A program made the position numbers and the translations under genes. Below the pieces are notes generated by a model, which saw only the letters and a program-made list of their open reading frames with translations, made no database searches and had not been told where the DNA came from. A stretch of 12,500 bases of DNA from assembly GCA_015478945.1 (NCBI GenBank), contig JABUQX010113222.1, forward strand, positions 15,001-27,500, given 5' to 3'. Below are positions 1-9,605 of this stretch, one piece after another. Numbering within the stretch: position 1 is the stretch's first letter; every line of letters starts with the position of its first letter. Source of the stretch: Trachelipus rathkii (taxonomy: Eukaryota; Arthropoda; Malacostraca; Isopoda; Trachelipodidae).

Positions 1-383
1 TAAGTATGAATATGCTTGTGTATACACGCTAATGTATGTCTGTTTGTGTGTATAACTCAAATCATTATTCTAAGTAAACAACTTTTAAAGCAAATTCTAA
101 AAATTACAAATCAATGACAAATTTGCATTTTCGCCTTAGTAACAAATGAACTTTAACATCACCCCTCTCTGCCCAACCCTTTCTAAACATCCCCCATTCA
201 ATCAACAACCTTTCGAGGAGGGACTATCCCTTCCTCCTTCAGTTCCCCTCCTTAAAGATTTGATATTGAAATCTATTTCTCATAAACAAAAACAAAATCT
301 CCTTCTAATTTCAAACAATCTCCTTCAAAACTAAAATTAGTCTCCTTAAGATTAAGCGCAATCTCTACTGGGAAAGCAGATCT
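1..383. other. Unclassified pyrimidine-rich DNA, no gene
   Basis: The plus strand from about 146 to 370 is rich in C and T, with runs such as cctccttc, so the minus strand is purine-rich, as the retroelement coding strands in this window are. The reverse strand around 280-375 is open for some 30 codons but ends in stops, and I recognise no protein family in it. It may be an eroded transposon piece. No promoter, RNA gene or clear repeat is seen. Confidence 0.4.
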
Positions 384-586
384 TATATATATATATCTAT
401 ATATATAATATATATATAGTACATAATATATTATATATATATATATATATATATTTACTAGCTATATATATATATATATCTAATAATATATTTTCTATTA
501 TATCATAATATATTATATATATATATAATACTATATATTTATATTATACTATAATAGTTATATATATATATATATATATTATATAG
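384..586. repeat. Imperfect (TA)n microsatellite
   Basis: About 200 bases consist almost only of T and A in TATA alternation, broken by single C or G bases and by short phase slips such as AATATATT. The pattern is that of an old dinucleotide array that has slipped repeatedly. It ends in the words tatatagggtc, and nearly the same exit sequence recurs at the end of the (TA)n block near 1814. Confidence 0.95.
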
Positions 587-946
587 GGTCATACAATTTT
601 TCTACCAGAACACAGTTTTAAAGTGAGGGAATTTTTACGACGATGAGATAAAAATCACATATAAAGGGAAATTTTAAGCTTACCTACGCTAAGGTTGCGT
701 TCTTTTATTGTTGTTAACAAAAAGAAGAAAAATTTATTTGCATGCAGGTTTCGTTGCCGGAGCGGCGCGGTCTGCCATGCATCCACGGCATCATGTAACC
801 ACCCTACGGTATTCATTAATTAAAAAAAAAAGTGTCATGAAGGTCTAGCCTTCATTCTACAACTTTATCTACATTACATCACACTTTTAACTGAATAATT
901 AGCTGAAGCTTACTTATTTTATAAGCTTAGGTGTGAGTCCAAAATT
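587..946. other. Intergenic spacer with a small GC-rich island
   Basis: No coding frame or RNA gene is recognised. A GC-rich patch at about 749-812 contains a self-complementary stretch (tgcc...ggca around gcatccac) and stands out from the AT-rich surroundings. At about 906-928 the words aagctta and taagctt form a perfect 7-bp inverted repeat with a short loop. The GC patch may be a remnant of a dispersed element, but its family is not identifiable. Confidence 0.4.
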
Positions 947-1051
947 GATATATATATATATTAGTAATAATATATATATATAGTAGTATATATATTTTAC
1001 GATTATATATTATATATCTATATACGGTATATATATCTTATAGTATTCTAT
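947..1051. repeat. Imperfect (TA)n microsatellite
   Basis: Roughly 105 bases of TA alternation with scattered interruptions (tagtaata, tagtag, acggtata). The array is shorter and more decayed than its neighbours at 384-586 and 1309-1814. Confidence 0.92.
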
Positions 1052-1308
1052 ATGCTGTTGCTCCTAAATAATAGTACTTTCGTCTAATCTATTATTTACT
1101 CTCTTTCATAATATTACTCTCTCTATCTATATTCTTTTACTTTATTGTTAATATTGATTTAAATTATATTAAATTCACCCCTCTCCACTTTACAAGAAGT
1201 TTGTCTTTCTGTTACTCTAAATTTATCCTTTTTAATTTTCTTTCATTTGAAAAATACCTCGCCGATTAATTTTGCTCTCTTTTCGTAACAATTTTTGCAA
1301 TGATCCTC
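1052..1308. other. Pyrimidine-rich spacer, possible further LINE remnant
   Basis: No intact gene. The plus strand is rich in T and C (ctctctatctat, cacccctctcc). Read on the minus strand from about 1308, the first codons give IIAKIVTKR, which loosely resembles the segment after the fingers region of LINE reverse transcriptases. Stops follow within a few codons. Since the LINE fragment at 1815-2035 points into this region across the (TA)n block, this could be its decayed continuation. That link is a weak inference. Confidence 0.25.
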
Positions 1309-1814
1309 ATATATATATATATATATATTATATATATTATATATATTTCTAATTATAATATATATATTGATTAATAATATACTAATATATATATATACTA
1401 TATATATATATATATTATATATATTTATATAGTTTATATATAATGGATATATATATATAATATATATATAATATATATCTATTATAACCTATATTTATAT
1501 ATATATATATATATATATATACTATATATGTATATTATACTATTATATATAGATGAATATATATATATATATATATAATATATAACTTATTAATATACTA
1601 TATATATATATATATATTATATATATATATAATGTATTATATTATATATATATATAATAATTATGGATATATATATATATATATAGTTATATTTAATTTC
1701 CCTATATATATATATATTATACTATATATATATATTATATAGTACTATAATATACATATGTCATATATATCCATATTATAACAAATAGCTATATTATATA
1801 TATATATATATATA
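1309..1814. repeat. Long imperfect (TA)n microsatellite block
   Basis: About 500 bases almost wholly of A and T, with many perfect TA runs of 10-25 bases separated by phase slips and single C or G interruptions. It is the longest dinucleotide block in the window. It lies at the point where the minus-strand LINE reverse transcriptase fragment breaks off, so it either replaced or was inserted into the rest of that element. Its length is likely to vary between individuals, and assembly across it may be unreliable. Confidence 0.95.
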
Positions 1815-2035
1815 GGGTCCTCAGTTCCCCTTGTCTCTATTACTCTTATATAAGGGTCCTATTATTCCTCTCTTCCAATCCTTCGAAACAGAACTCTCCA
1901 CAAACTCTTTGGAACACAATTTCCACATACAGTCAATCACAATCTCCCTCATTTTCAGATCTTTTAACCAGTAATATGCTCTATAACTTTCTTATCACCA
2001 TTTCTTCAACTTTTTCACTCTACCTTTAAACCTTC
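1815..2035 (-). pseudogene. LINE (non-LTR) reverse transcriptase fragment
   Basis: Read on the minus strand from about 1973 down to 1823, the sequence encodes EIVIDCMWKLCSKEF followed by VSKDWKRGIIGPLYK. This matches the conserved start of the reverse transcriptase domain of non-LTR retrotransposons, where a WKRxxIxPLYK block precedes the conserved NYRxISLLS block. Further upstream on the same strand (about 2007-1984) a second frame gives EEMVIRKL, consistent with the preceding helix, so a frameshift lies near 1975-1983. An in-frame stop follows the PLYK block at about 1820, and the downstream catalytic domain is absent because the (TA)n block begins there. In life such a protein would reverse-transcribe its own RNA at a nicked target site. 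The copy is truncated at both ends. The family (Jockey, CR1, RTE or other) cannot be told from so short a piece. Confidence 0.72.
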
Positions 2036-2296
2036 CCCTCCTAAATACCTATCCCCCACAATACTATTTCTTCTTACACATCAAACCAATATAACATAAT
2101 AAAAAAAATGTATTAATCAATAGGATAGAATAAGAAAGAAAAGAGGATAACTAATATTTTAAAGTTAAATTTTTCCCTAACTTTATAATTAGCGAAGTTT
2201 CTAATATTTTTTAGGATTATTTGTCACGATAATGATAATGGAGTCCTTTAAAATCTAGAATTGACAAAATATGACAGAGTATGAAAATTATTTGGA
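2036..2296. other. AT-rich spacer, no gene
   Basis: The first part (to about 2085) is still pyrimidine-rich and could be more of the LINE remnant; its minus strand is purine-rich but holds stops. The rest is AT-rich without recognisable genes or repeats. Confidence 0.4.
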
Positions 2297-2297
2297 A

Positions 2298-2331
<34 letters not shown>

Positions 2332-2409
2332 TATTATTATTATTATATTTTTATTATTATTATTATTAATTATTATCGTATATTATTATTAAGTAGTAGT
2401 AGTAGTAGT

Positions 2410-2467
<58 letters not shown>

Positions 2468-2468
2468 T
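2297..2468. repeat. Compound microsatellite (ATT)n then (AGT)n
   Basis: An interrupted ATT/TTA array runs to about 2391 and passes directly into an array of AGT/TAG units of about 25 repeats ending at 2468. One extra T (agtagttagtag) interrupts the AGT part near its start. The same order, ATT first and AGT second on the plus strand, recurs at 3190-3356 and 3385-3622. Confidence 0.95.
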
Positions 2469-3189
2469 ATTCGAGACATAAATCAGCATTTATCTTAATA
2501 TATGTAGATTGTGCACGACATCTCTTCATTTCTAAATACCTTCTAACCTTTCTTTAACTTTATTTTAGTACAATTTTAAAAGAAAAAATTGCTGCAATAT
2601 CTATTTTTCGTTTACTCACGTTGGACATTTTCCAGGATATATGCCATTATTTTTAGCAACGAAGTATAATTTGTAAAATTTTAAAAATTAGTACAAAAAT
2701 TATATGTAAAATTAAATGGTATTGTGCCCAATATACGAAAGAAAAAGGATAAGCTAATATATGATAATCGAAATATCGATTAAAGTTTCTTTTTTCCTTA
2801 TATTATATTAAATTATATTACATAATGTAAAAGTTTTAAGATGTTTAGTAATCCCATATTTGAAGTTAAAGCTAATCTAAACTTCCTCATGAGAAGAGAT
2901 TCCGCTCACAAAATCATTCTTCCTCTTCGAAACTAGAAAATAATCAACTCTTTCCATGTTATATCGCATGTTCAATCTCCTTATTTTGGTATATGTTACC
3001 TGGTTTGTAAAAACTATGCTGTAACCTCTGCTCTTGCATGCTTCTCTTCATAACTAAATTTTAAAACCAATGAAATTGGTGTTCCATTTAATTTCATCAC
3101 ATTCCATTCATAAGTGATTGACGTCAGAGGATAATTTTTCACGTTTGTAATGGCTTCTAACTAAGATACCTTCATTATCTTTATACCAT
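2469..3189. other. Intergenic AT-rich DNA, no gene
   Basis: About 720 bases of mixed AT-rich sequence without a coding frame, RNA gene or repeat that I recognise. A perfect TGACGTCA palindrome lies at 3119-3126; the same 8-mer occurs in the 3' LTR at 11065. Here it has no promoter context, so it may be chance. Confidence 0.5.
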
Positions 3190-3356
<167 letters not shown>

Positions 3357-3381
3357 ATCAACATCACTATTATCATAAATA

Positions 3382-3384
<3 letters not shown>

Positions 3385-3413
<29 letters not shown>

Positions 3414-3539
3414 TTATATTATTTATTATTTTTGGTATTATTATTATTATTATTATATTATTATATTATTTATTAATTATTATTATTTGTTATTATTATT
3501 GATGTTTTTTATTATTATTATCATTATTATATATTACAA

Positions 3540-3622
<83 letters not shown>
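3385..3622. repeat. Compound microsatellite (ATT)n then (AGT)n
   Basis: Interrupted ATT units (phase slips, ttggt, gatgtttttt and a few C interruptions) reach about 3573, then some 16 perfect AGT units run to 3622. The open frame across this stretch would encode only runs of Ile and Ser and is not a gene. Confidence 0.95.
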
Positions 3623-3767
3623 ACATTATTATGTTCTTCTATGTTATATTTGTTTTTAAATTAACACTCAATGTGTTTATCTGTAATTAGAATTACGATT
3701 AGTATGATAATTTTCTGTAAAATGATTTTATAATATTTTATTAAAATTTAACATTCACGTAATAAAA

Positions 3768-3909
<142 letters not shown>

Positions 3910-4020
3910 GGCAATCCCATTTTCGGGGAAAAGGGCAATTCCTTTTACATCAATGCATTACTTAGTAGTCTAATGCATGTATTTAAATTGCAAATTGTAA
4001 AATTGTAAATTTTCTTAACA

Positions 4021-4108
4021 AATTATTGAGAAATTAAAATTATTATTATTATTATTATTATTAAAATTATTGAGAAATTAAAATTATTATTATTATTATT
4101 GATTTATT
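4021..4108. repeat. 44-bp tandem duplication with embedded (ATT)n
   Basis: The words aattattgagaaattaaaa followed by ATT units occur at 4021 and again at 4065, a spacing of 44 bases. The ATT tail has about eight units in the first copy and six in the second. This is a simple two-copy tandem duplication in which the microsatellite tail was carried along with the unique part. Confidence 0.85.
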
Positions 4109-4177
4109 TAGTTTGTATTTATTTACCTCTTTGTACTAAATAATCTTAATCCTCACATCTTAATTTCAACTCTCAGC

Positions 4178-4370
<193 letters not shown>

Positions 4371-4447
4371 GAAATAATAATTTTGCCCATAAAACATTCA
4401 CATAAGATATTATTAACGTTTTAAGAAATTAGAGTTTGAGATGGAAA

Positions 4448-4502
4448 ATATATATATACTTATATATATATATATTTATATATATATATGATTATATATA
4501 TT
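4448..4502. repeat. (TA)n tract at the left edge of the LTR relic
   Basis: About 50 bases of TA alternation, broken by a few bases. It stands where the first part of the 5' LTR would be expected from comparison with the 3' LTR, so it may have replaced or displaced that part. Confidence 0.8.
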
Positions 4503-4865
4503 ATTACGAAATGTCATTATTGAAGTATAATATATAATATTCTTATATAGTAACTCATTATTATATATTGAACCTGTATTGGTAGGGATAATATATTAAG
4601 ATTACTATATTTGTTAATATATATTATATATATATTTAATAGCCAAAGAAACTTAATTATGGAATAATACTAACCGTTAATAAGTCGTATTACAACAGAG
4701 CCCCTGCGATTGAGTTAACATGAAATGCACGTCGTAGCTAAATGATTTTTGTGGGAATCTCATTCTCTCCTAGTGAAGTAATGATTAACGCGCCCACGCC
4801 AGATAGGCATGTGGCTCTGGCTCTTGTGGCCGCTGCTAGGATCATCGGTGAAGACATGAGAGGTC
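4503..4865 (+). repeat. 5' LTR relic of the copia element
   Basis: This stretch shares ordered blocks with the 3' LTR: aaatgtcattatt with aaatgttattat, then tgaacctgt in both, then a TATA-like tract running into agccaaagaaactta (4641 and 11184). Further blocks are gtgggaatctcattc with gtggaatatcattc, then gtggct and taggatca, then gatgaagac (ggtgaagac here). The order and plus-strand orientation are conserved over about 6.5 kb, as expected for a 5' and 3' LTR pair. Extra bases here (about 4665-4735) have no partner on the right. The first part of the LTR, matching 10962-11080, is missing. Many differences imply an old insertion, or two different but related elements. The TATA-like tract at 4624-4637 would be the promoter core. 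Confidence 0.6.
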
Positions 4866-4933
4866 GAAATCTAGGGTACTGACGATGCATAAGTGAAAAA
4901 ATTAGTGTTTAGTAACCAGTGTGCATATTTTAT

Positions 4934-5095
4934 TGATAAGGATAAACTGCAATACACGCAGTGTTAATAGGTATTGTGCAAGTACCTGTTTGGGTTCGGT
5001 TCCAGCATGGTGAAAGCCTTACGGGGGTATTTTTATCAATACCTATTTGGCTATTAACACTGCTGTGTATTAGCTAGCTTTATAACTCTTTATCA
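4934..5095 (+). repeat. SINE-like repeat copy A, with foldback arms
   Basis: The centre holds a tRNA B-box-like word, gggttcggttcc (4992-5003), followed by tgaaagccttac, a T-run and a tail reading ctattaacactgctgtgtatt. The same series of words in the same order occurs in copy B at 5265-5392, so both belong to one dispersed family. In copy A the tail is also present inverted at the left: aatacac, gcagtgttaatag and aggtattg at 4951-4975 pair with the right arm at 5037-5070, and the pairing extends outward to tgataa/ttatca. The result is a long imperfect hairpin with a loop of about 60 bases. The usual A-box half of a tRNA head is not seen, so copy A is truncated or rearranged. A short DNA transposon with terminal inverted repeats is the alternative. 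Confidence 0.55.
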
Positions 5096-5264
5096 AGTTA
5101 AAATAGGTGAGCACCATAGTTGTGGTAAAGGTCTAGGTTTTTGTTTCTTACTCTCTGTGTGTCTGGTATTTCTGTTTCTCGTGGTATAGATACTATATAT
5201 CTTGCGTAGGTGCTATATTCACCATAGGTTATGTTTGTATTGAAGTTCTTAATGATAGATCATC

Positions 5265-5392
5265 TGTGGTGGTGGCTCAACACGTTGGACGTTATATCTG
5301 CTGCTTGGACCAAGTTCGATCTCCACAGGAGTGAAAGTGCTTACGCGAAGGTATTTTTTTCACAACTATTAACTCTGTGCGTGTATTAGCAG
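5265..5392 (+). repeat. SINE-like repeat copy B, tRNA-derived head
   Basis: An A-box-like word (ggtggctcaacacgttgg, 5271-5288) is followed about 30 bases later by a B-box-like word (caagttcgatctcc, 5311-5324). This is the spacing of the internal RNA polymerase III promoter of a tRNA. The part after the B box (gtgaaagtgcttacg, T-run, ctattaactctgtg, gtgtattagcag) matches copy A with a few changes. Together this fits a tRNA-derived SINE of about 130 bases, copied by LINE machinery and inserted inside the copia element. The parent tRNA cannot be named. It does not fold as a good functional tRNA, so it is not called as one. Confidence 0.6.
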
Positions 5393-6600
5393 TTTATATT
5401 ATATGCGATGATATACCATTTATATATTTAAGGTTAATAATTTATGAGATAAATATACTACTAGAGGTGATATATACTATATTATAATTGATAAAGTAGT
5501 AATAGATGATAGGGCTGATGGTATTTGAATAAGCTGGTAAATATATTTACTAACTATTAGTTATAAAAATATTACACAGAATATATATAGTGATGATAGA
5601 AAATTATATATGAATAAATATAGTAGTAGATTTTAGTATAATAAGGTTATTAAATGTAAGTATATATTTCTGATAGGTATATTCATATTTTGTATTATTA
5701 TCTATCATATTATGGCCAGGGGCAGAAATAAGTAAGTATATATAGTAATATTATATATCTATATATATACGATATAGTATAGTGATACATATATACACAG
5801 ATAACTGATCTATTTATATATATATAGGAAATAATTTTTATGATAGGACATCTGAGTGCTGAGATATGATAGCTATGTGAGTAATATTGTATACTGTAGG
5901 AGAGGAATAATAATGTAAAGTGATTATTATTATTTAACTATATGTGATAATATAAGATCGGTAGATATTGGAGGAATAAAAATCACAAAGATGATAGTAT
6001 GGTAAGTTATAGTCGTATAGTACATATCTATAAGAATAAATAGTAGTAAAGTGAGTATATATTTCTTTGTCTACTATTTATGTCAATAAAGTAATCATAG
6101 TTTCAGATAGTAAAATATAATATTGCCAGGTGAGTATAATTGAATAAGATTTGTGAATATTGGTGACATATAATAAATATAAGATAAAGTAGAATGGTCA
6201 AAGAATATTTTAAATCTATATATATATATATAACTTTACTAATAAGTAATATACATATATTAGAGGTAGAAAGAGGAGTGAAAACTGTAGTGGTAAGTTG
6301 TCTAACGAGGAACTTACACAACACTACATTATACATAATATAGATACGTAAGAACTAAAAAGTCATCATAAGGATAAAAAATCCTAACTCATTATTAGAT
6401 ATTTATGGTATAAGTGTGTAACTATAAACATGGTATAAACTGATATTTTATGTAAATATATTTCTATGTATACCGATCAGTATTTTACACTATGTAGCTC
6501 TTATAATAATTTATTGTCCTCAAATAAATAATAAGATAGTAAAAACGGTATTTGGTGAACTTATATAATAGTTAGTAGTTTATGAAATATATATAGATGA
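5393..6600. other. AT-rich filler inside the copia element, no gene
   Basis: About 1.2 kb of low-GC sequence with short TA runs and many stops in all frames. There is no recognisable gag, protease or other domain. Some words recur (for example gtaagtatatatttct near 5656 and gtgagtatatatttct near 6051, each followed within 60-75 bases by a gccagg word), so part of it may be a very old duplication. It separates the SINE-like copies from the purine-rich pol remnant and is probably later inserted or heavily mutated DNA. Confidence 0.4.
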
Positions 6601-7642
6601 ATAAGTAGGAGGATTGGTGAAATTAAGAGTAAGAGTGTGTATTGGGATAGGTATATCACTTAATATATTCTATATGAAAGAATTTAGAGTGAAAAGGGAA
6701 GAGGAGTGTGGCGCGAAGATGTATGTGTGGATCATGATGAGAGATAAATGGAGAGAGTGGAGGGTAGGGGCGCCATATATATACTTTCAGAGGATTTATG
6801 GCTTTGGTGGTGGTGTGTTAGGTCTATAGAACCAGATAGTTAGGGCTAGGAAAGATGTAGGTGAGGATGAAGACTCTTTATGAGGATAGAGGTGTTTAGT
6901 GAAGATATATGATGGTAGTGTGAATGAAATGTGGGATTTAGAGCAAGTAAAGAAAATGAAAAGTGAAGATGAAACGAGAGATATAATGGATTGTGAAGTA
7001 TGAACAAAAGGGAGACACGCAGATTCGCTTAATGTGTGGGAAGAGTAATAGTATATGAAGAGTGGACAGTTGCTCAGAAGCCGCTTGAAGAAGAATAACA
7101 CATGTGTATGGTGCCGTTGAGAAAGTTTTAAGGCTAATTATATGGAATTTTGTTTGGAATGGGTACGGAAGTGATGCAGGAGATGTTGTGGTGAGAAAGA
7201 TTGTGATGAGGAAAGGTGGGAAATTCTTGTGTGGATAATATATAGTGTTTGAGGTCGCTCTATAAGGGACTAAGATACTTGAGTGCTGAAAGCTTTCTCT
7301 TCAGGGTATATGTATAGTGTATCTTTTAATGTAAGCAGGTGGGCACCGCACATAAAATGGTACGCTTTGTGATTTATCCGGTGTGGGATTTCTTAAGGGC
7401 AAAAACATGTATTTCCAAGGTAGAGAACCACATAATCTTAAGAGCGTGTTAAGGAACGGTAGAGTGAAGACAGAAAATTAGATTTTAAGGGAAATGTGAA
7501 TTGGAAAACCACAGAAACGAGTAGATTGGGGCGAGAGATTTGCTGGTGATGGAGAAAGATGAATAGGAGGTCGATAGGGATATTTGGGATGAAAAGATGA
7601 ATTGAATTAACAGAAGGATTGGTTATTAGAATCAAAGGGAAG
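6601..7642 (+). pseudogene. Probable remnant of copia gag/protease region
   Basis: From about 6600 the plus strand becomes rich in G and A, the same strand bias as the pol coding part further on, and lies where gag and the aspartic protease of a copia element belong. Short open pieces exist, for example codons at about 6900-7002 giving MWDLEQVKKMK, but no zinc knuckle (CCHC) or protease active-site motif can be read. Stops occur every few dozen codons. The call therefore rests on position and base composition only. Alternatively this is unrelated purine-rich DNA. Confidence 0.35.
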
Positions 7643-8585
7643 AAGAATGAAATTATTGAAGTTTTACATCTACATTCGGTCCATGGGAATTGGGAAAAAA
7701 AAATTTGTGAAAGAATGGACAAGACAGTTTAGAAAATAGGAGCGTCCGTTGTTAGAGATAATGAAGGAGATAGAGGAGGAGTTAAAGGAAATATGTAACA
7801 CATGTAAGGTTTGCTTAAGGTATAAAAGGACACCAGCAAGACCAGTGGTTGGATTCCCTCAAAGCCAAACATTTAATGAAGTGGTAGCAATGGATTTGGG
7901 TGAATATAAGGGAAAATTATTTCTGTTGTTGGTAGATGTTGCAACAAGGTTTTGTCAGGGAACATGGATAAGAAATAAGAAAGGAGAAGTAATATCAGAG
8001 AAAGTATTAGACAAGTGGATTAGTGTCTTTGGGGTTTGCTTAATGTATAAAAGGAAACCAGCCAGACGAGTGGTTGGCTTCCCTCAAAGCCAAACATTTA
8101 ATGAAGTGGTAGAAATGGATTTGGGTAAATAAAGGAAAAATGTTTCTGTTGTTGGTAGATGTCGCAACAAGGTTTTGTCAGGGAACATGGATAAGAAATA
8201 AGAAAGGAGAAGTAATATCAGAGAAAGTATTGGATAAGTGGATTAGTGTATTTGGGGCACCAGAATGTTTATTTTCTGATAACGGGTTGGAATTCAATAA
8301 CAAAGAGATGAGAAATTTAAGCGAAAAATTCGGTATAAAAATGAGAATGTACGGGCCTGCGAGAGTCCCATGGAGTATGGGATATGTGAGCAATCTGATA
8401 GACTTGTGAAGGAGAATATGAGAAAATTGGAGGAGGAGGTAAACAACTTAGAAATATGCCTCAAAAGTGACTATTGGCAGCCAGCATGCCTATCCATGAA
8501 GGGTGGTTATGCTCCAATCCAATTGGTATTCGGAAAAAAATTTAGGTGTCCAACTAAATCGAGGAAAGGGAAGAGTAAAAAATAG
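7643..8585 (+). pseudogene. Copia integrase, zinc-binding and catalytic core, broken
   Basis: The integrase would insert the element's cDNA into the host genome. The HHCC zinc-binding part starts near 7667 with LHLHSVHGNW; a stop (7730) and a frame change separate it from its CxxC pair (TCKVC, from 7800). The DDE catalytic core follows. The first Asp is in AMDL (codon 7893), repeated as EMDL (8118) because a 225-bp segment is duplicated. The second Asp is in SDNGLEF (8278) and the Glu in GICEQ (8388), 36-37 residues on, as the D35E spacing demands. Three frames are needed: one to the TAA at 8130, another from 8140 to about 8375, and a third ending in TAG at 8583. The last stretch has the conserved GGYAPIQLVFG block. 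There is no true ATG start, since this is an internal part of a polyprotein. The enzyme cannot be made intact. Confidence 0.85.
7808..8255 (+). repeat. 225-bp in-frame tandem duplication inside integrase
   Basis: The segment at 7808-8032 is repeated at 8033-8255, starting with ggtttgcttaa in both copies. The first copy is 225 bases, exactly 75 codons, so the frame runs through the junction (SVFG then VCLMYKR). By eye there are about fourteen substitutions plus a 2-base deletion in the second copy near 8131, which throws the frame and makes the TAA at 8130. The duplicated block covers the end of the zinc-binding region and the first catalytic Asp. The breakpoints share a short run of G, which fits slippage or microhomology-mediated duplication. 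Confidence 0.93.
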
Positions 8586-9605
8586 TATGTTGAGGAGAAG
8601 GAACGGAGGGTGATCTCATAAGAAGACACATCTGACTGGTTATCATCTAGCCTAGAGAAATACACGGATATAAAAAGAGGAATCAGAGATAGAATAAAAG
8701 AGCCATGTTAGAAATGTCAGAGACATAATTAGAAAAGAGCTCAGATAGGAGAAGAAGTATACTATAAAAGGGAAAATGAGAGAAAATGAGGAGGACCAGC
8801 GAAAGTGATAGGTAGAGATGGGAAAGTAGTAATAGTAAAACATGGAAGCTCAGTGCGTTGGGTAAACAGGGTTCATATAACAAGAATACAAGGTGAAACA
8901 ACTAATGAAAATAAAATTGAATCTCGTGAGGAGGAGGAGGAATTACTGGAGAAGGAGGAAAGAGTCAAGGCAAGGAAGAGAGAGCAAGTATATGAAAGTG
9001 ATTCAGATAGCGAAAGAGAGAATAGTATATACGGGGACATTAAAAAGAAAAAAGAGGACATAAAAGAAAAAATAGATGCAAGGAAAATCAATAAAGAGTC
9101 CTTAAAGAGAGGAGAAAGGTATATGATATGGAATGAGGATGAAGAAGGAAGGCAGATTGAGATATTAGGAAGGGCAGCGAAGAAAAGCAGTAAAAAATAT
9201 AGTCAAAGTTATAACATAATCAATATAGAAACAGGAGAGAGAGAGTGGGTGGATTTACGATATTATCCGGGAATAATGGATCTACCAAATCTACCAAATA
9301 ATTCTGAGTCTGAGGGGTCCCAAAAACCGGAGAAACAAACAGAGGTCGAAGAAACTAGCGAATATGAGGGGGAAGAAAGCGTGAGAGAGGAGGATCAGAC
9401 AGAAACTGAAGAAACGGAAGAAGAAAATTTTTATTTCGAAAATACAAAAGAAAAAGTAGATATAGAACAACAACAACAGGAGGCGAAAAGACGGGAATTA
9501 GAGAGCTGGAAAGAAAACAATGTTTATAAAGAAGCACATTGGTCGGAATGGAAAGGAAAAAAAGTTATGAATACGAGATGGGTCATGAACAGAAAAGGAA
9601 ATTGA
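8586..9605 (+). pseudogene. Integrase C-terminus and acidic linker to reverse transcriptase
   Basis: One reading frame continues from the integrase core to 9605 but is cut by TAG at 8583, TAA at 8619, TAG at 8709 and 8730, and TGA at 8787. The first part holds EVYYKRENERK and then GGPAKVIGRDGKVVIVKHG. This is the small DNA-binding fold at the end of copia integrases. From about 8895 to 9500 the frame is open (266 codons from 8805) and unusually rich in Glu, Lys and Ser, with ESDSDSE and a QQQQ run. It is a low-complexity charged linker typical of the region between integrase and reverse transcriptase. The end gives NVYKEAHWSEWKGKKV and NTRWVMNRKGN, the start of the reverse transcriptase domain, before TGA at 9603. 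The GTG at 8805 is not a real start. Confidence 0.78.

Noticed and set aside
146..334. Plus-strand open frame of 62 codons
   Set aside because: It has no recognisable domain, lies in pyrimidine-rich DNA, and its length is expected by chance.
3487..3690. Plus-strand open frame of Ile and Ser runs
   Set aside because: It is only the translation of the ATT and AGT microsatellite units.
5271..5345. Functional tRNA gene
   Set aside because: A- and B-box-like words are present, but no clean acceptor stem or anticodon arm can be drawn, and a SINE-type tail follows.
5640..6150. Diverged 400-bp direct repeat (gtaagtatatatttct and gccagg words)
   Set aside because: The shared words are short and AT-rich and the spacing between them differs (about 58 and 73 bases). 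This is too weak to call as a repeat.
6103..6336. Minus-strand open frame of 77 codons in AT-rich filler
   Set aside because: The composition is that of random AT-rich DNA (Ile, Leu, Tyr), with no motif or start context.
6601..7100. Gag zinc knuckle or protease motif
   Set aside because: I looked for CCHC spacing and an Asp-Thr/Ser-Gly active site in all plus-strand frames and found none that is convincing.
8652..9537. Several minus-strand open frames opposite the copia linker and integrase
   Set aside because: They are rich in Phe, Leu and Ser because they are the complement of Glu- and Lys-rich codons. They are shadows of the plus-strand frame.
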